Shown: piece by piece, positions 1 through 9,693 of the stretch
Layout of the letters: each line of letters opens with the position of its first letter
Position numbering within the stretch: the first letter of the stretch is position 1
Source: Dipteris shenzhenensis
Taxonomy: Eukaryota > Polypodiophyta > Polypodiopsida > Gleicheniales
Assembly (NCBI GenBank): GCA_047967505.1
Contig: CM106541.1
Direction: 5' to 3' (one strand)
DNA length: 64,000 nt
The notes under the pieces: generated by a model
The model's database searches: none
What the model was told of the DNA's origin: nothing
What the model saw: only the letters and a program-made list of their open reading frames with translations
Position numbers and translations under genes: made by a program

Positions 1-674
1 CAAAAAGGTAATGGAAAAGGCTCGGTTATTGTTGCTGCATTTAATTTTCTATAATCAACACATACTCTCAGCTTACCATTGTTCTTAGGTACTATGACTA
101 TAGGTGAAAGCCAAGTTACCTTATCAACTGGATAAATGAACCCCACCTTGAGTAGCTTATCAATTTCCTCCTTCACCCTCTGAGCATAATTTGGATTCAT
201 TCTATATCTTTGTTGAACCATTGGGATAGCATCTTTCTTCAAGTTAATTCTATGTTGGCAAAAAGCTAGATCAACTCCTTTCATATCCGCGTAATGCCAA
301 GTAAACACATTCTTGAATTCCTATAACAATTTATGCAAATCTTTAGAAAAAGTTGCATCTAACAAACCACTAACATGTACCAACTTTGGATCTTGTTCTG
401 TTCCAAGGTTCATCTTAGTTAAATCATTCTCCTGGACTCTCACACACTTCCTTATGTGATCCTCAAATGCTGTTTTGACTTCAATGATTGCTTGAATGTT
501 AGTTTTAACATAAACTTCTTCCTTCTCCTCATCAACATCCCATTGATCTGCGTAAGCTCCATTTGACTTCTTTTCTTTGCCTTCTTCTTGGGCTTCCTTC
601 GGACTGAGACTGCGGAACTGTGGGCATCTCCATTGTAGGAAAACTGCACCTTGAAAGACTTTCGTACTAATCAA
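1..674 (-). pseudogene. gypsy pol fragment: linker and reverse transcriptase N-terminus
   Basis: The first 117 codons (674-321) are an acidic, lysine-rich linker between protease and RT and end in a TAG at 321-323. The same frame continues directly into RT: after the stop come a conserved FTWHYADMKG segment, the fingers motif VDKVTWLSPIVIVPKNNG, then LRVCVDYRKLNAAT and FPLPF. These are the classic N-terminal RT blocks of plant Ty3/gypsy. The catalytic YLDD block would lie beyond base 1. The single TAG could be a decayed sense codon, since the reading is clean on both sides. Confidence 0.85.
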
Positions 675-1079
675 GAATACTCAGCACATCCACTTCAAAA
701 ATTGGCACAAGAGATGGATTTATTTTCAGAAACCATTCCTCCTCATCATCCTGCACTTTAGCCACCATGTTAATGCCTTCAGCTCTACCAAGGGCTAAAC
801 CCTTTTTGGTATATTTCTTGTTGGAACCATTGCCATCTTCAATTTCTTCTTTCCTTTTCTGATAGTTACCCTATCAGCCCCCTAATCTTGCTTGATCTTG
901 GCTACCCAAAACCATGGCCTGTCAAGCAGCATCGAATAAGATTGCTCATCTCCCTCCAAATATTAGGACCACAAAACTAACCATAAACATCAATCCACAA
1001 ACTCCAATCTATTGATTTCGCAGAATTCCCAGAGGCTGGACCCTTCTTTGGTCCACCATCTTCACCTAAAAAGGGGCTC

Positions 1080-1200
1080 GTTCTAATTCATTGAGGTAGA
1101 ATTTCCTATAAATGTCTTCAGACAAGATGTTTACCCCCAACCCACCATCTAGCAGAACTTCTGCTATCATCTATGACTTATATTCCACTTGAATAAGTGG
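1080..1200 (-). pseudogene. gypsy retropepsin-like protease patch
   Basis: On the minus strand this reads LLDGGLGVNILSEDIYRKF, matching the retropepsin active-site region of plant gypsy elements (hydrophobic-hydrophobic-D-G/S/T-G), with the aspartate retained and the usual T/S replaced by G. It sits between gag and the RT linker, the correct order. Stops flank it on both sides, so it is a relic. The D-G-G form also occurs in the tandem-array protease (7309-7355), suggesting related gypsy lineages. Confidence 0.7.
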
Positions 1201-1235
1201 TATAATATAATCCACATCCTCTATCTGTGTTGCAT

Positions 1236-1925
1236 TCACAGCTGGGTCAACTTCAAAAGACTCTCCCTCTTCCTTTTTTGCCTTATCCCTATTCGGCTCC
1301 CCATGTCAACTGACAACTTAGCCAACAACTGCGTTTTGAATTCTGGTACTAGATTGAGAAGTTGATCCAGTGTGATATTAATCTTCACCTTGAGCAGGCT
1401 CTGAAACAATTCTTCTTGTTCCCCTGTAACCTCCTTTTCTGATTCTTGAAGCACGCCAATCCTCTGCTGAGCCTCTCTGCAAGCCCCTTTCTTTTCCAAA
1501 ATATCTACTTTTTGATTTTCGTTTGGCCTATCAGATACCTCACGTTGTACTATGCTCCCTTTACTGTCAGCCTGATCTTCCTTTGGGTTCACCTCAATCA
1601 CTGCTAGATTTGCACATTGAGGTTGGAGTTTGTTTTTCTACTAGTTGTACTGATACACCCATTTTTCCTTGGGTAGGCATAGGTTGTGTGGTGTCCATCA
1701 ATGCCCACTTAACCTTTTTCTCTACATTCACCTTATCCAAGGCTTTAAGAACCTCATATCAAACTTTCTTTTGCTCATCCCACTCAATTGGGTGTTTACG
1801 TTTGTCTGTTATTGGTATTTTTTCCTCCTTTGGGATTGGTCCTGGGCCCTTGGTCTTGGGCCCTAACTCCTATATTTGCCTTAGTTCATCGAGTCTCTTC
1901 AAAAGAGGTAGGCCTCTTGGCACAC
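1236..1925 (-). pseudogene. gypsy gag C-terminal region
   Basis: An open minus-strand stretch of 121 codons (1601-1236) contains a hydrophobic block, LDQLLNLVPEFKTQLLAKL, resembling the segment just upstream of protease in plant gypsy polyproteins. Upstream in the same strand (about 1900-1603) the frame carries a charged Lys/Glu/Pro-rich segment with RKHPIEWDEQKKV and VEKKVKWALMDTT, broken by stops. Assignment rests on position before the protease and on composition, so it is less secure than the RT call. Confidence 0.5.
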
Positions 1926-1933
1926 CATGCCTT

Positions 1934-2163
1934 TGAAAAAATATGGAGGGAGGAGAGGAGAAGAGTGGGGATGAGGAGAGAGGGCACATCCAGAGTGTAC
2001 ACCATAAATGGGTAACTTTACACTAGATTTAGTTGAAAATGATGAATACATACAAACCCCTTTAGGTTTAGGGTTAGGGTTTCTAACCATTTCCTTTATA
2101 GCGCTCTATGTGTTAGTGCTATGCACAATATCAAGCACATGATGTTAAGATGAATCCTCAACA
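1934..2163 (-). repeat. Family-A copia LTR (3' LTR of truncated copy)
   Basis: Begins TGTTGAGG and ends in CA on the minus strand, about 230 bp. Like other family-A LTRs it contains telomere-like CCCTAA units (seen on the plus strand as ttagggttaggg near 2069-2083) directly before a TATA-like stretch, and a pyrimidine-rich end. Divergence from the copy at 35307 is clear by eye. Confidence 0.85.
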
Positions 2164-2264
2164 CTTTCCCTCAAGATCAACATCATGAAGGAGGCCTTCC
2201 CTCAAGATGATGATTCTAGGGAATTGAAGAAGGATTGAACATTACATTCCATCACACCTCTTTA

Positions 2265-2905
2265 GTGGGAGTGTCCTTCCTCTGCATCAAACCAAGAGCT
2301 TATTGGTGCTTCTGGAAAAGCTCTTTGCCAAGTGGTTTAGTAAAGATATCTACAACATTCTCTTTACTCTCACAATGTTTTAGTGTGATGTCACCAAGTA
2401 GTACTCTTTCTCTATGAAGTGCTCTCTGACATCAACGTGCTTAGTCCTGGAGTGATATACTAGATTCTTGGCCATTGTTTGAGCCAATTGATTATCATAG
2501 GATATATTGTTGTCGGCTTTGTCTCATCAATCTATTTTCAACAATAGTCTTCTTATCCATATAGCCTCGCATGCACTTGTTGTGAGTGCCCTATATTCTG
2601 CTTCAATTAAAGACAAAGAAACAGTGGGTTGCTTGTTTGACAACCATGATATAGCACCTTTACCAAGGAAAAATGCATATCCTTGTGTGGATCTCCTGAT
2701 GTCATGATCTCTTGCATAGTCACTGTCACAGTATCCATGCAGCCTTGGATGAATTCCTATGTATTCTATTCCAAACTATCTTATACCTCTGATGTATCTC
2801 AAGGCTCTCTGGGCTGCGTTCTAATGAGTCTGTTTTGAATTTGTCCCAAACTATGCAAGGGAACTTACAACATGACAAATATCTAGCCTGTCAACATACG
2901 ATGAG
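2265..2905 (-). pseudogene. Family-A copia RNase H remnant
   Basis: The minus strand reads, with a few stops and W-to-stop changes, through the Ty1/copia RNase H: RYIRGIR, LHGYCDSDYARDHD (catalytic D region), STQGYAFFLGKGAISWLSNK, SLIEAEYRALT (catalytic E), SYDNQ and KHVDVREHFI, then VVDIFTKPLGK at the C-terminus. RNase H degrades the RNA strand during reverse transcription. Catalytic acidic residues are still present although the frame is broken. It lies directly upstream of its own PPT and LTR. Confidence 0.85.
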
Positions 2906-2929
2906 CTGTGTGTAGTCTCAATGGTGGCT

Positions 2930-3290
2930 CATATGCCATGGGGAGATTTAAGGAATTCCAATTGAGACTCCACTCCAAGCTACTCCTTGTGAGATCAACG
3001 CAAAGCACAAGCCATTCACAAGTGTCACTCAAGCGACTCATGGATTGTTGCAATGTGTTTTCATGAGAGAAAGAGGGAAGAGAGGGAGAAGTAGAGGAGA
3101 AGAGGAGAATGAAGGGGGATGGAACACAAAATCACTACAAAGGAAACAAGAGAATGCCAAAAAACACTCTTGGAAGAGAAGAGGGAGATTGTATTCCAAA
3201 CTTCTGCATCCAATAATGAAAACCAAAGTCAACCACTTGGCCTTTTATACACGTCACTGTTGGCTCTTTCCCACGGCTTCTGCATGAAGA
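2930..3290 (+). repeat. Unclassified dispersed repeat, copy 1 (inverted copy at 55080-55480)
   Basis: The stretch from the tail of 'gactccactcc..actccttgtgaga' through 'cacaagtgtcactcaa', a purine-rich run (aagagggaagagagggagaag) and the following 150 bp matches the reverse complement of 55080-55480 in order, though diverged. No coding signal is shared. It could be the end of an unrecognised LTR family; no partner LTR is visible in the window. Confidence 0.55.
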
Positions 3291-3480
3291 GCAAGGTATT
3301 CTCAGTATGCAAGGTTCTGAGGCTTTTTGTCACCTACAAATTTATCGATGTGGTCGTTTGTAGTATAAGTGTAGCTTAGGACCTCAGGTCTCGTATTTGA
3401 ATGAGAGACGTAGGCTTAAGTGTGGTAAAAAAAAATAGTACAAGCATGGGTGAAAGGAATGTGTGTCATCATGATTGGGG

Positions 3481-3656
3481 TAGAACATGCATGTAGGAGT
3501 TGCATGTAGGACTTGCATGTAGAACATGCATGCAGGAATTGCTTATAGAACTTGCATGTAGGACTTGCATGTATGAATCACATGTAGAACTTGCATGTAG
3601 AACATGCATGTAGGAATCACATGTAGAACTTGCATGTAGAACATGTATGTTGGATT
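3481..3656 (+). repeat. Minisatellite based on ATGCATGTAGAACT/GGAATT
   Basis: About a dozen degenerate 13-15 bp units of the form tgcatgtaga(a/c)(t/c) follow head to tail. ATGCAT and ACATGT palindromic cores recur through the run. No coding potential. Confidence 0.8.
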
Positions 3657-4458
3657 CCTAAGAGAGATTATTCGTAGCCTTATGCAAGTACAAGCGAAGC
3701 TTTGCCGCTACTCTACACCCACATTATATGCTATCTAAGTCCATGTTGGAACATAGACAACATACTCCCGGATCCATTTTATTACCCATCCTTAGGTTAT
3801 GGCTTATTTTGATTTCAAAGTTGGGATGCCATGCGCATAACCCCATGGTGGCTGTTGAGCTTGTGGCATGCAAGTCGCTCCTACTGTAATGCTTTTGCAC
3901 CATACAATTTTTGGTATGTAACCAAGAAGCTTATCTCCACTTGAGGAGAGGTAGATGGCTGAGAATTTCGGAGTGGATCTCATGGCTAAGGCTACGGACT
4001 CGGTCATTGAATCTTCTTGGGAAGAGGTTGATTGGGGGTCTCATTGTTGCTGAGGCTGGCATTTCTTGCTATCTTGCATTCATGTTGGATGCAATTGCAC
4101 CCGGATCATTGAGCTTGTAGATCAGTTTGTATGCAAGTGTGATATTTGTGCATTTAGGAGAGACGACTGTGATGTTTGGCGAGGGTCTCATCACTGAGGC
4201 TACAGACTATTTTGCTGATTCATCTTGAGTTTTGGCATAGCTTCTTGTCCTACTTGTGAATTCATTGCATGCTTTGAGAGTATGGAATGAAAGTGTGTGA
4301 TACTATTATTGATGTAATATATTATGTTCCCATGCAAAATCGTGTGAGTGCACATGATCTGTTGATTAGGTAGGGGCTGACTATATGCTTATTTGTGGGA
4401 TTTCATAGGGCAACTAAGACTCAATCATCCCTAAGTGGAAATTTATTAGTCTTCCTAT
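3657..4458. other. Non-coding stretch, probably 3' region of a gypsy element
   Basis: It lies downstream (minus orientation) of the gypsy integrase remnant at 4580-5395, where 3' untranslated sequence and an LTR would be expected. I see no clean LTR ends, primer site or coding frame. Only short open frames occur. Confidence 0.3.
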
Positions 4459-4565
4459 ATGTGCAAAAACATGCATATGCTAGTGGATGTGCATGTAACA
4501 ATCTAGTGTAAGGCTATATGTGCAAAAATATGCATATGCTAGTAAGTGCGCGTGTAATAATTTAG
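4459..4565 (+). repeat. Two-copy direct repeat of about 54 bp
   Basis: 'tgtgcaaaaacatgcatatg' and the following 30 bases recur immediately (tgtgcaaaaatatgcatatg) with a few changes. A simple local duplication in non-coding DNA. Confidence 0.7.
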
Positions 4566-4579
4566 TGCTAACTATTGAA

Positions 4580-5395
4580 GACTTGGGGTTCCCAAAACTT
4601 CATTATTGTTGGGGATGGCTTGCGTGTTGATGTAGTACCGCTTCAATCGGCTCCCGTTTATGGTTGTGTTGAATTGGACTCCATCCAATGTTTGTAGTAG
4701 CACAGCTCTGATGGGATTCATTTTTCTTACTCAATAAGGTCCTTGACCTAGATACTTGAGTTTGCCCTTGTGGAATTTGGCATTATATAGTAAGACCAGA
4801 TCACCTTCCTTGATGTCTTTGGCTTTAAGGTTTCTGTCAAACCATGCCTTTCTTCTTTGTTTTATAGTTGTCATGGCATGGTAGGTGACTAATCTGGCCT
4901 CTGTATGCTTCTCCGATTGATAGAGTTTTTCTTTCAATGATGCATGATATCCCATGCATTGTTATGCATAGGCTTGGTATTACAAATTCTAGTGTGACCA
5001 TAGCTTCCAGGTTATACACCAAATGAAAAGATGCATTCCTTGTACTGACCTTGAGTGTGGTTTGGTATGCCCATAAGGTTGTATTTAGTTTCTCTGCCCA
5101 ATCAGAACATTGTGGTTCTACTATCTTGTTGGTGGATTCGACTTGTCCATTCCCTTGGAGGTAGTAAGGACTACTTTTTCTATGGATTATCATAAAGCCA
5201 GATAAGAGTTCTTGGATAACCTCATTGACAAAATGCATTCCTCTATCCGACACAATTTCAATGCGGCATCCGAATCAGGTGATCACATTCTTGTATAAGA
5301 ACCTTGCTATGCTTCTGGCATCTACCTTTCTAACTGCTTTAGCTTTAGGCCATTTGGTAAAGTAATCAGTGGTGGTCACAATGATGTAGCGTGCC
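4580..5395 (-). pseudogene. Ty3/gypsy integrase, core and C-terminal part
   Basis: Minus strand, from 5395: RYIIVTTDYFTKWPKAKAV (first catalytic D block), SDRGMHFVNEVIQELL (second D block), then SSPYYLQGNGQVESTNKI with the catalytic E. A DWAEKLNTTLWAYQTT segment and an integrase C-terminal region (LKAKDIKEGDLVLLYNAKF, then TINGSRLKRYY) follow. Integrase inserts element DNA into the host. Frameshifts and stops separate the blocks, so it is inactive, though catalytic residues look preserved. It is cut at 5395 by a family-B copia fragment. It cannot be the 3' end of the gypsy copy at 1-1925, whose integrase would lie left of base 1. Confidence 0.85.
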
Positions 5396-5938
5396 TATGT
5401 TCCCTTTGCTGCTAGATTTCCCAATCTGAGATAGTGCATTCTTGCACTTTCCGGTTGTGCTACTTGTAGAGATTTGCTCCCAAACTTGAAAAAGGAAAGC
5501 AACACTGATCCTCTTACCAAGACACCGTGAACTTGGTTTGCTTTCTTGACATCCTTACCATGAATCGAGCTCTGATACCATGTGAATAGAGTGGGAGAGA
5601 AGTAAGGAGTCTCACTTGCAGCTTTCTCACATACACAATGGGGGAATACACACAAAGGTGGAGGCTGAAAACAGTTTTCCTCTTCTTAGTTGTGTAAACC
5701 AAAAGAACTCTCTCTTTTAGTGCAAAAGGAATAGGTGAACCCTATGTGGGTCTCAAACCAAACTCAGCTAACCTAGGTGGCATACTAACTAAGCCACTAA
5801 CTAAAGTACATAAAGATAGCTATCATCCAACTATTATTCGTGGGTGGTGTACCAACCGCATCTACACCTAACAAGTCGGTGACATAAATGCACAACATTC
5901 ACCCTAGCATATCACGAGTGGAGCTCGATATCTCAACA
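5396..5938 (-). mobile_element. Family-B Ty1/copia fragment: 5' LTR plus leader only
   Basis: On the minus strand the 358-bp LTR (5938-5581) is followed by a primer site and about 185 bp of leader. This leader matches the other family-B leaders (e.g. 46260-46429). All coding sequence is missing; the fragment ends against gypsy integrase at 5395/5396. Confidence 0.85.
5581..5938 (-). repeat. Family-B copia LTR
   Basis: Minus strand: starts TGTTGAGATATCGAGCTCC and ends CACTCTATTCACA. Immediately inside lies TGGTATCAGAGCTCG (5580-5566), complementary to the 3' end of plant initiator Met-tRNA. Near-identical in layout to LTRs at 15453-15812, 29097-29449 and 41297-41654. Confidence 0.9.
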
Positions 5939-6261
5939 ACGAACTCTAGTGTAAACATCACAACAAGAGGGGCATCCCAATTGTTCAATACCAGACATGA
6001 TCACAAATGCAAAATGCACCTCGTACACCACCAGCCCAGACCAATGCTGTGATAATATAGCTCGAGCAGAATGGGGTAGGGGAAGGACCAGGAAGATTGA
6101 AGTAGATAGAAGCACAAAAGAAGAAGGGTATGGAGCCAGTATTGGTTGTTTTATGTGATTGCTTAGGATGTCAACAGGAAAGTGACATGTCAAAAGAATC
6201 ATGAATTGGTTGAGGAACTACCTAGCCATTGGGAAGAACGATTGTACTAGGTGTGGAGTTG
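5939..6261. other. Stretch without recognisable gene
   Basis: Low-copy looking sequence between the family-B fragment and the hairpin. An 89-codon minus frame (6202-5933) has no recognisable motif. Nothing else supported. Confidence 0.3.
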
Positions 6262-6377
6262 ATCACCTATATAAGGAAATGCATAGACCAATAGCGCCGT
6301 CGATTACTGTCTTAAGAATGCAAATCTTAATCTTCTCATCATCGCTATTGGTCTATGCATTTCCTTATATAGGTGAT
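6262..6377. repeat. Perfect 35-bp inverted repeat with 46-bp loop
   Basis: 6262-6296 and 6343-6377 are exact reverse complements (core ctatataaggaaatgcatag), with a 46-base spacer. RNA from either strand would fold to a 35-bp perfect hairpin. Perfect arms contrast with the decayed surroundings. Confidence 0.95.
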
Positions 6378-6399
6378 TACATTTAAATGTAATTACAAG

Positions 6400-6905
6400 G
6401 CTCCACCAAACTGAGGCACTCAATAAGAGAATTTGTAAGCAGGCCAAAAGAGATAAGGCCAATACATCCCAGCCTAGAAAGGTAAACAACAAGGGTGTAG
6501 TTAAAGTGGAAAAAGGTTCTGACAAGGTGATTATCCAAAATGGATCCGATGAGGACATAGCTACCTTTTCCACCTCATCTTCTTCTAGTCATACTCCCTC
6601 AATTGGTAAGAAATTCAATCAACCACCAAAAGGAGGGGATGACACTTGGGGAGTGTTGAATCATAGGAAACCTACTACTCCCAAAGGTCAAGGTGAATAC
6701 CTAGACCATATCATTGAGAAACAACACGTCACCAAGGCACAATAGTTGGTGCGTGACTTCCAAGAAAAATTTGAGAAGTTGTCTCAAGACCAACAAAGGG
6801 ATAGAAACCATCCATCCTAGCTACCAGACCTTCAATAGTGCCCCTAAATCCTCTCCTATAGTAGAAAGGGTAGATGAGGAACAATCACAAGGTTCATCAG
6901 CATGA
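6400..6905 (+). pseudogene. Possible gypsy gag-like fragment upstream of tandem array
   Basis: A plus frame (about 6400-6745) encodes a hydrophilic Ser/Lys/Pro-rich stretch with DDTWGVLNHRKPTTPKGQGE and no stops for over 100 codons. A second frame with VRDFQEKFEKLSQDQQRD continues to 6820 after a stop. It lies upstream of the protease-like region of the array, the place for gag. Recognition is by position and composition only. Confidence 0.35.
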
Positions 6906-7308
6906 CATTCACTTCTAAGGAATAGGATGTTTGAGGAGTACCCTGCATGGTACCAAGTAAGAGAAGAGGACAATACTTCCTTTTATGGGTTTGAAGAGCC
7001 ACAGTCGATTGGCGATGAACCAATCACACAAACTTGATATGTAGCTAGACTAGCTATATTCCTATCCACCCACTAAGATAAAGATCCCATCGGGACACTA
7101 TTACAAGGTAATACCACTCTATGGAGAGACCTTTCATATTGCATGAATAGGAAAATAGTAGCTCTTGAGTCCATTGATCCTAAGGTACTCAAACCCCTGA
7201 ATGACCCCCAACACTTTCCCAAGGTACCCGTTAACAAATTGTGCTGGTACTTTAAGAGTGATGATAGAAATGTAATACTAACCATATCATACCATGATAA
7301 ACAAGTAA

Positions 7309-7620
7309 TGAAAATCTTGGATGGAGGAGCAGGTGTAAGCATAACCACTAAGTAGTGCTAGGCCAAGTGGGGACAATTTAAGATGGATAGCACAATTTAA
7401 GATGGATAGCACAAATCTCATAGTCAAATTGGTTGATGGAGCAACAACCTTACCATTAGGAGTTTAAGATTAAGACCTTTGGTCTAACCTATCAAATGTG
7501 GTCTGTTGTAATGGACTTCCCCAACCAATAAGATAGCTATGACATCATATTGGGTAGACCTTTCATGCAAACTACAAGATTGGTCCATGGCTGGGGAGCA
7601 TAAATAGAATATATATACAT
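7309..7620 (+). pseudogene. Gypsy retropepsin-like protease, array unit 1 (repeated in units 2-4)
   Basis: A 70-codon frame (7143-7355) ends MKILDGGAGVSITTK, a plant gypsy retropepsin active-site block (L-D-G-G). After stops, further segments fit the protease fold: LIVKLVDGATTLPLG, then a block with ILGRPFMQTTRLVHGWGA, where I/L-L-G-R-P-F/W is the conserved second motif. The same frames recur at 8576-8788, 10011-10223 and 11444-11656. Multiple stops make all four copies inactive. The opposite-strand 91-codon frame over the same DNA is judged a shadow. Confidence 0.7.
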
Positions 7621-8024
7621 AAGGATGAGCAAGTCATGAGGGTGGATATCCAACTTTGGAAGACTAATCCTTTGTTGAGGAATCTATTCATAGCTAAATC
7701 TAATCGGCTACCAAAAGGTTAACATCAATAAATGTGTTCAAAGCTTATAAAGAAGAGGGAAATGAAAAGAGTTATGAAGACTCTTGGTGTGCTCCTATAC
7801 CTGAGTTAAAAGACTCACTAAACTGAATGCATTCACTGGCTACAATAGATATGCCAAGTGCTAAAGGAATGCAATTTATGCACCTTAATAGGATCAACCT
7901 ACCGCCATTACACCTTTTTACACCATAAGAGTGGTAACACCTAATCAAATTGAACTTGGGATTGACATTGCCATTGACACTAAAAGAAGATAGATATTAC
8001 TCCATCTCAACTTTGGGTAGAACT

Positions 8025-8258
8025 TGTTGAGAAACCATCTCAACATCATGTGTTCGATATTGTGCAACACTAACACATGGAGTACCATAAAGGAAAGAAT
8101 TAGATACCCTAACCCTAACCCTAACCCTAAAAGGGTTTGTATATATTCTACATTTTGAACTAAATTTAGCGTATAGTTAGTCATTTGTGGTGAGCTCTCT
8201 AGCTATGCCCTCTCTCCTCATGTCCACTCTTCTCCTCTCCTCTCTTTATATTTTGTCA
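8025..8258 (+). repeat. Family-A copia LTR in array unit 1
   Basis: TGTTGAGAAACC to TATTTTGTCA, preceded by gaact and followed by the primer site TGGTATCAAAGC. Contains four CCCTAA units at 8107-8130 just before a TATATAT stretch. Copies in units 2 and 3 follow as separate entries. Confidence 0.95.
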
Positions 8259-8341
8259 TGGTATCAAAGCATCCTTGTCTTCAATTGAGACATGGTGATA
8301 CTTGTGTGATGGAATGAGAGTGATTGAGATATTGAGAATGT

Positions 8342-8374
8342 CATATGTCTGTGCATACCCCTTGATAACTAATC
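8342..8374 (-). repeat. Family-B RT-derived filler at array junction
   Basis: catatgtctgtgcatacccc and the following 13 bases match 17123-17155 inside the family-B reverse transcriptase with one mismatch. Read on the minus strand it encodes the [10 protein letters not shown] motif. The same filler closes units 2 and 3 (near 9777-9809 and 11210-11242) and is absent after unit 4. Confidence 0.9.
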
Positions 8375-9457
8375 CCTGCATGGTACCAAGTAAGAGAAGA
8401 GGACAATACTTCCTTTTATGGGTTTGAAGAGCCACAGTCGATTGGCGATGAACCAATCACACAAACTTGATATGTAGCTAGACTAGCTATATTCCTATCC
8501 ACCCACTAAGATAAAGATCCCATCGGGACACTATTACAAGGTAATACCACTCTATGGAGAGACCTTTCATATTGCATGAATAGGAAAATAGTAGCTCTTG
8601 AGTCCATTGATCCTAAGGTACTCAAACCCCTGAATGACCCCCAACACTTTCCCAAGGTACCCGTTAACAAATTGTGCTGGTACTTTAAGAGTGATGATAG
8701 AAATGTAATACTAACCATATCATACCATGATAAACAAGTAATGAAAATCTTGGATGGAGGAGCAGGTGTAAGCATAACCACTAAGTAGTGCTAGGCCAAG
8801 TGGGGACAATTTAAGATGGATAGCACAATTTAAGATGGATAGCACAAATCTCATAGTCAAATTGGTTGATGGAGCAACAACCTTACCATTAGGAGTTTAA
8901 GATTAAGACCTTTGGTCTAACCTATCAAATGTGGTCTGTTGTAATGGACTTCCCCAACCAATAAGATAGCTATGACATCATATTGGGTAGACCTTTCATG
9001 CAAACTACAAGATTGGTCCATGGCTGGGGAGCATAAATAGAATATATATACATAAGGATGAGCAAGTCATGAGGGTGGATATCCAACTTTGGAAGACTAA
9101 TCCTTTGTTGAGGAATCTATTCATAGCTAAATCTAATCGGCTACCAAAAGGTTAACATCAATAAATGTGTTCAAAGCTTATAAAGAAGAGGGAAATGAAA
9201 AGAGTTATGAAGACTCTTGGTGTGCTCCTATACCTGAGTTAAAAGACTCACTAAACTGAATGCATTCACTGGCTACAATAGATATGCCAAGTGCTAAAGG
9301 AATGCAATTTATGCACCTTAATAGGATCAACCTACCGCCATTACACCTTTTTACACCATAAGAGTGGTAACACCTAATCAAATTGAACTTGGGATTGACA
9401 TTGCCATTGACACTAAAAGAAGATAGATATTACTCCATCTCAACTTTGGGTAGAACT

Positions 9458-9693
9458 TGTTGAGAAACCATCTCAACATCATGTGTTCGATATTGTGCAA
9501 CACTAACACATGGAGTACCATAAAGGAAAGAATTAGATACCCTAACCCTAACCCTAACCCTAAAAGGGTTTGTATATATTCTACATTTTGAACTAAATTT
9601 AGCGTATAGTTAGTCTCATTTGTGGTGAGCTCTCTAGCTATGCCCTCTCTCCTCATGTCCACTCTTCTCCTCTCCTCTCTTTATATTTTGTCA
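9458..9693 (+). repeat. Family-A copia LTR in array unit 2
   Basis: Same ends and flanking gaact as unit 1, but 2 bp longer owing to an extra 'tc' after 'gttag'. Followed by the primer site. Confidence 0.95.

Larger units (their letters stand above)
1..1925 (-). mobile_element. Ty3/gypsy retrotransposon fragment (gag, protease, start of RT), cut by window edge
   Basis: Read on the minus strand, a gag tail (1925 to about 1236), a retropepsin patch (about 1200-1080) and the N-terminal half of a reverse transcriptase (about 320 to 1) follow in the gag-pro-RT order expected of Ty3/gypsy. Several in-frame stops show it is dead. The 5' side ends abruptly at 1925-1934 against a family-A copia LTR. 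The RT runs off the left edge, so integrase and 3' LTR are outside the window. Confidence 0.85.
1934..2905 (-). mobile_element. Truncated family-A Ty1/copia element (3' end)
   Basis: Minus strand: RNase H tail (2905-2265), a short 3' untranslated stretch with the purine-rich tract CTTGAGGGAAAG, then the LTR (2163-1934). It matches the 3' end of the long family-A element at 34905-35529 in order and sequence. The 5' portion is missing, ending near 2905 in unrelated DNA. It abuts the gypsy gag at 1934, so it probably inserted into that gypsy element and was later truncated. Confidence 0.85.

Noticed and set aside
3481-3656. Direct repeats as a CRISPR-like array
   Set aside because: Units are contiguous and degenerate with no unique spacers of regular length; ordinary minisatellite in plant DNA.
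7073-7348. 91-codon minus-strand frame repeated identically in all four array units
   Set aside because: It is the antisense shadow of the protease-like plus frame; repetition comes from the tandem duplication, not conservation.
8107-8135. CCCTAA runs taken as an interstitial telomere or chromosome-fusion scar
   Set aside because: The same run sits at the same place in every family-A LTR, including copies far from the array, so it belongs to the LTR.
8256-8456. 66-codon minus frame at the array junctions containing VIKGYAQTY
   Set aside because: It crosses the filler join between family-B RT and gypsy sequence; an accidental chimera, not a gene.
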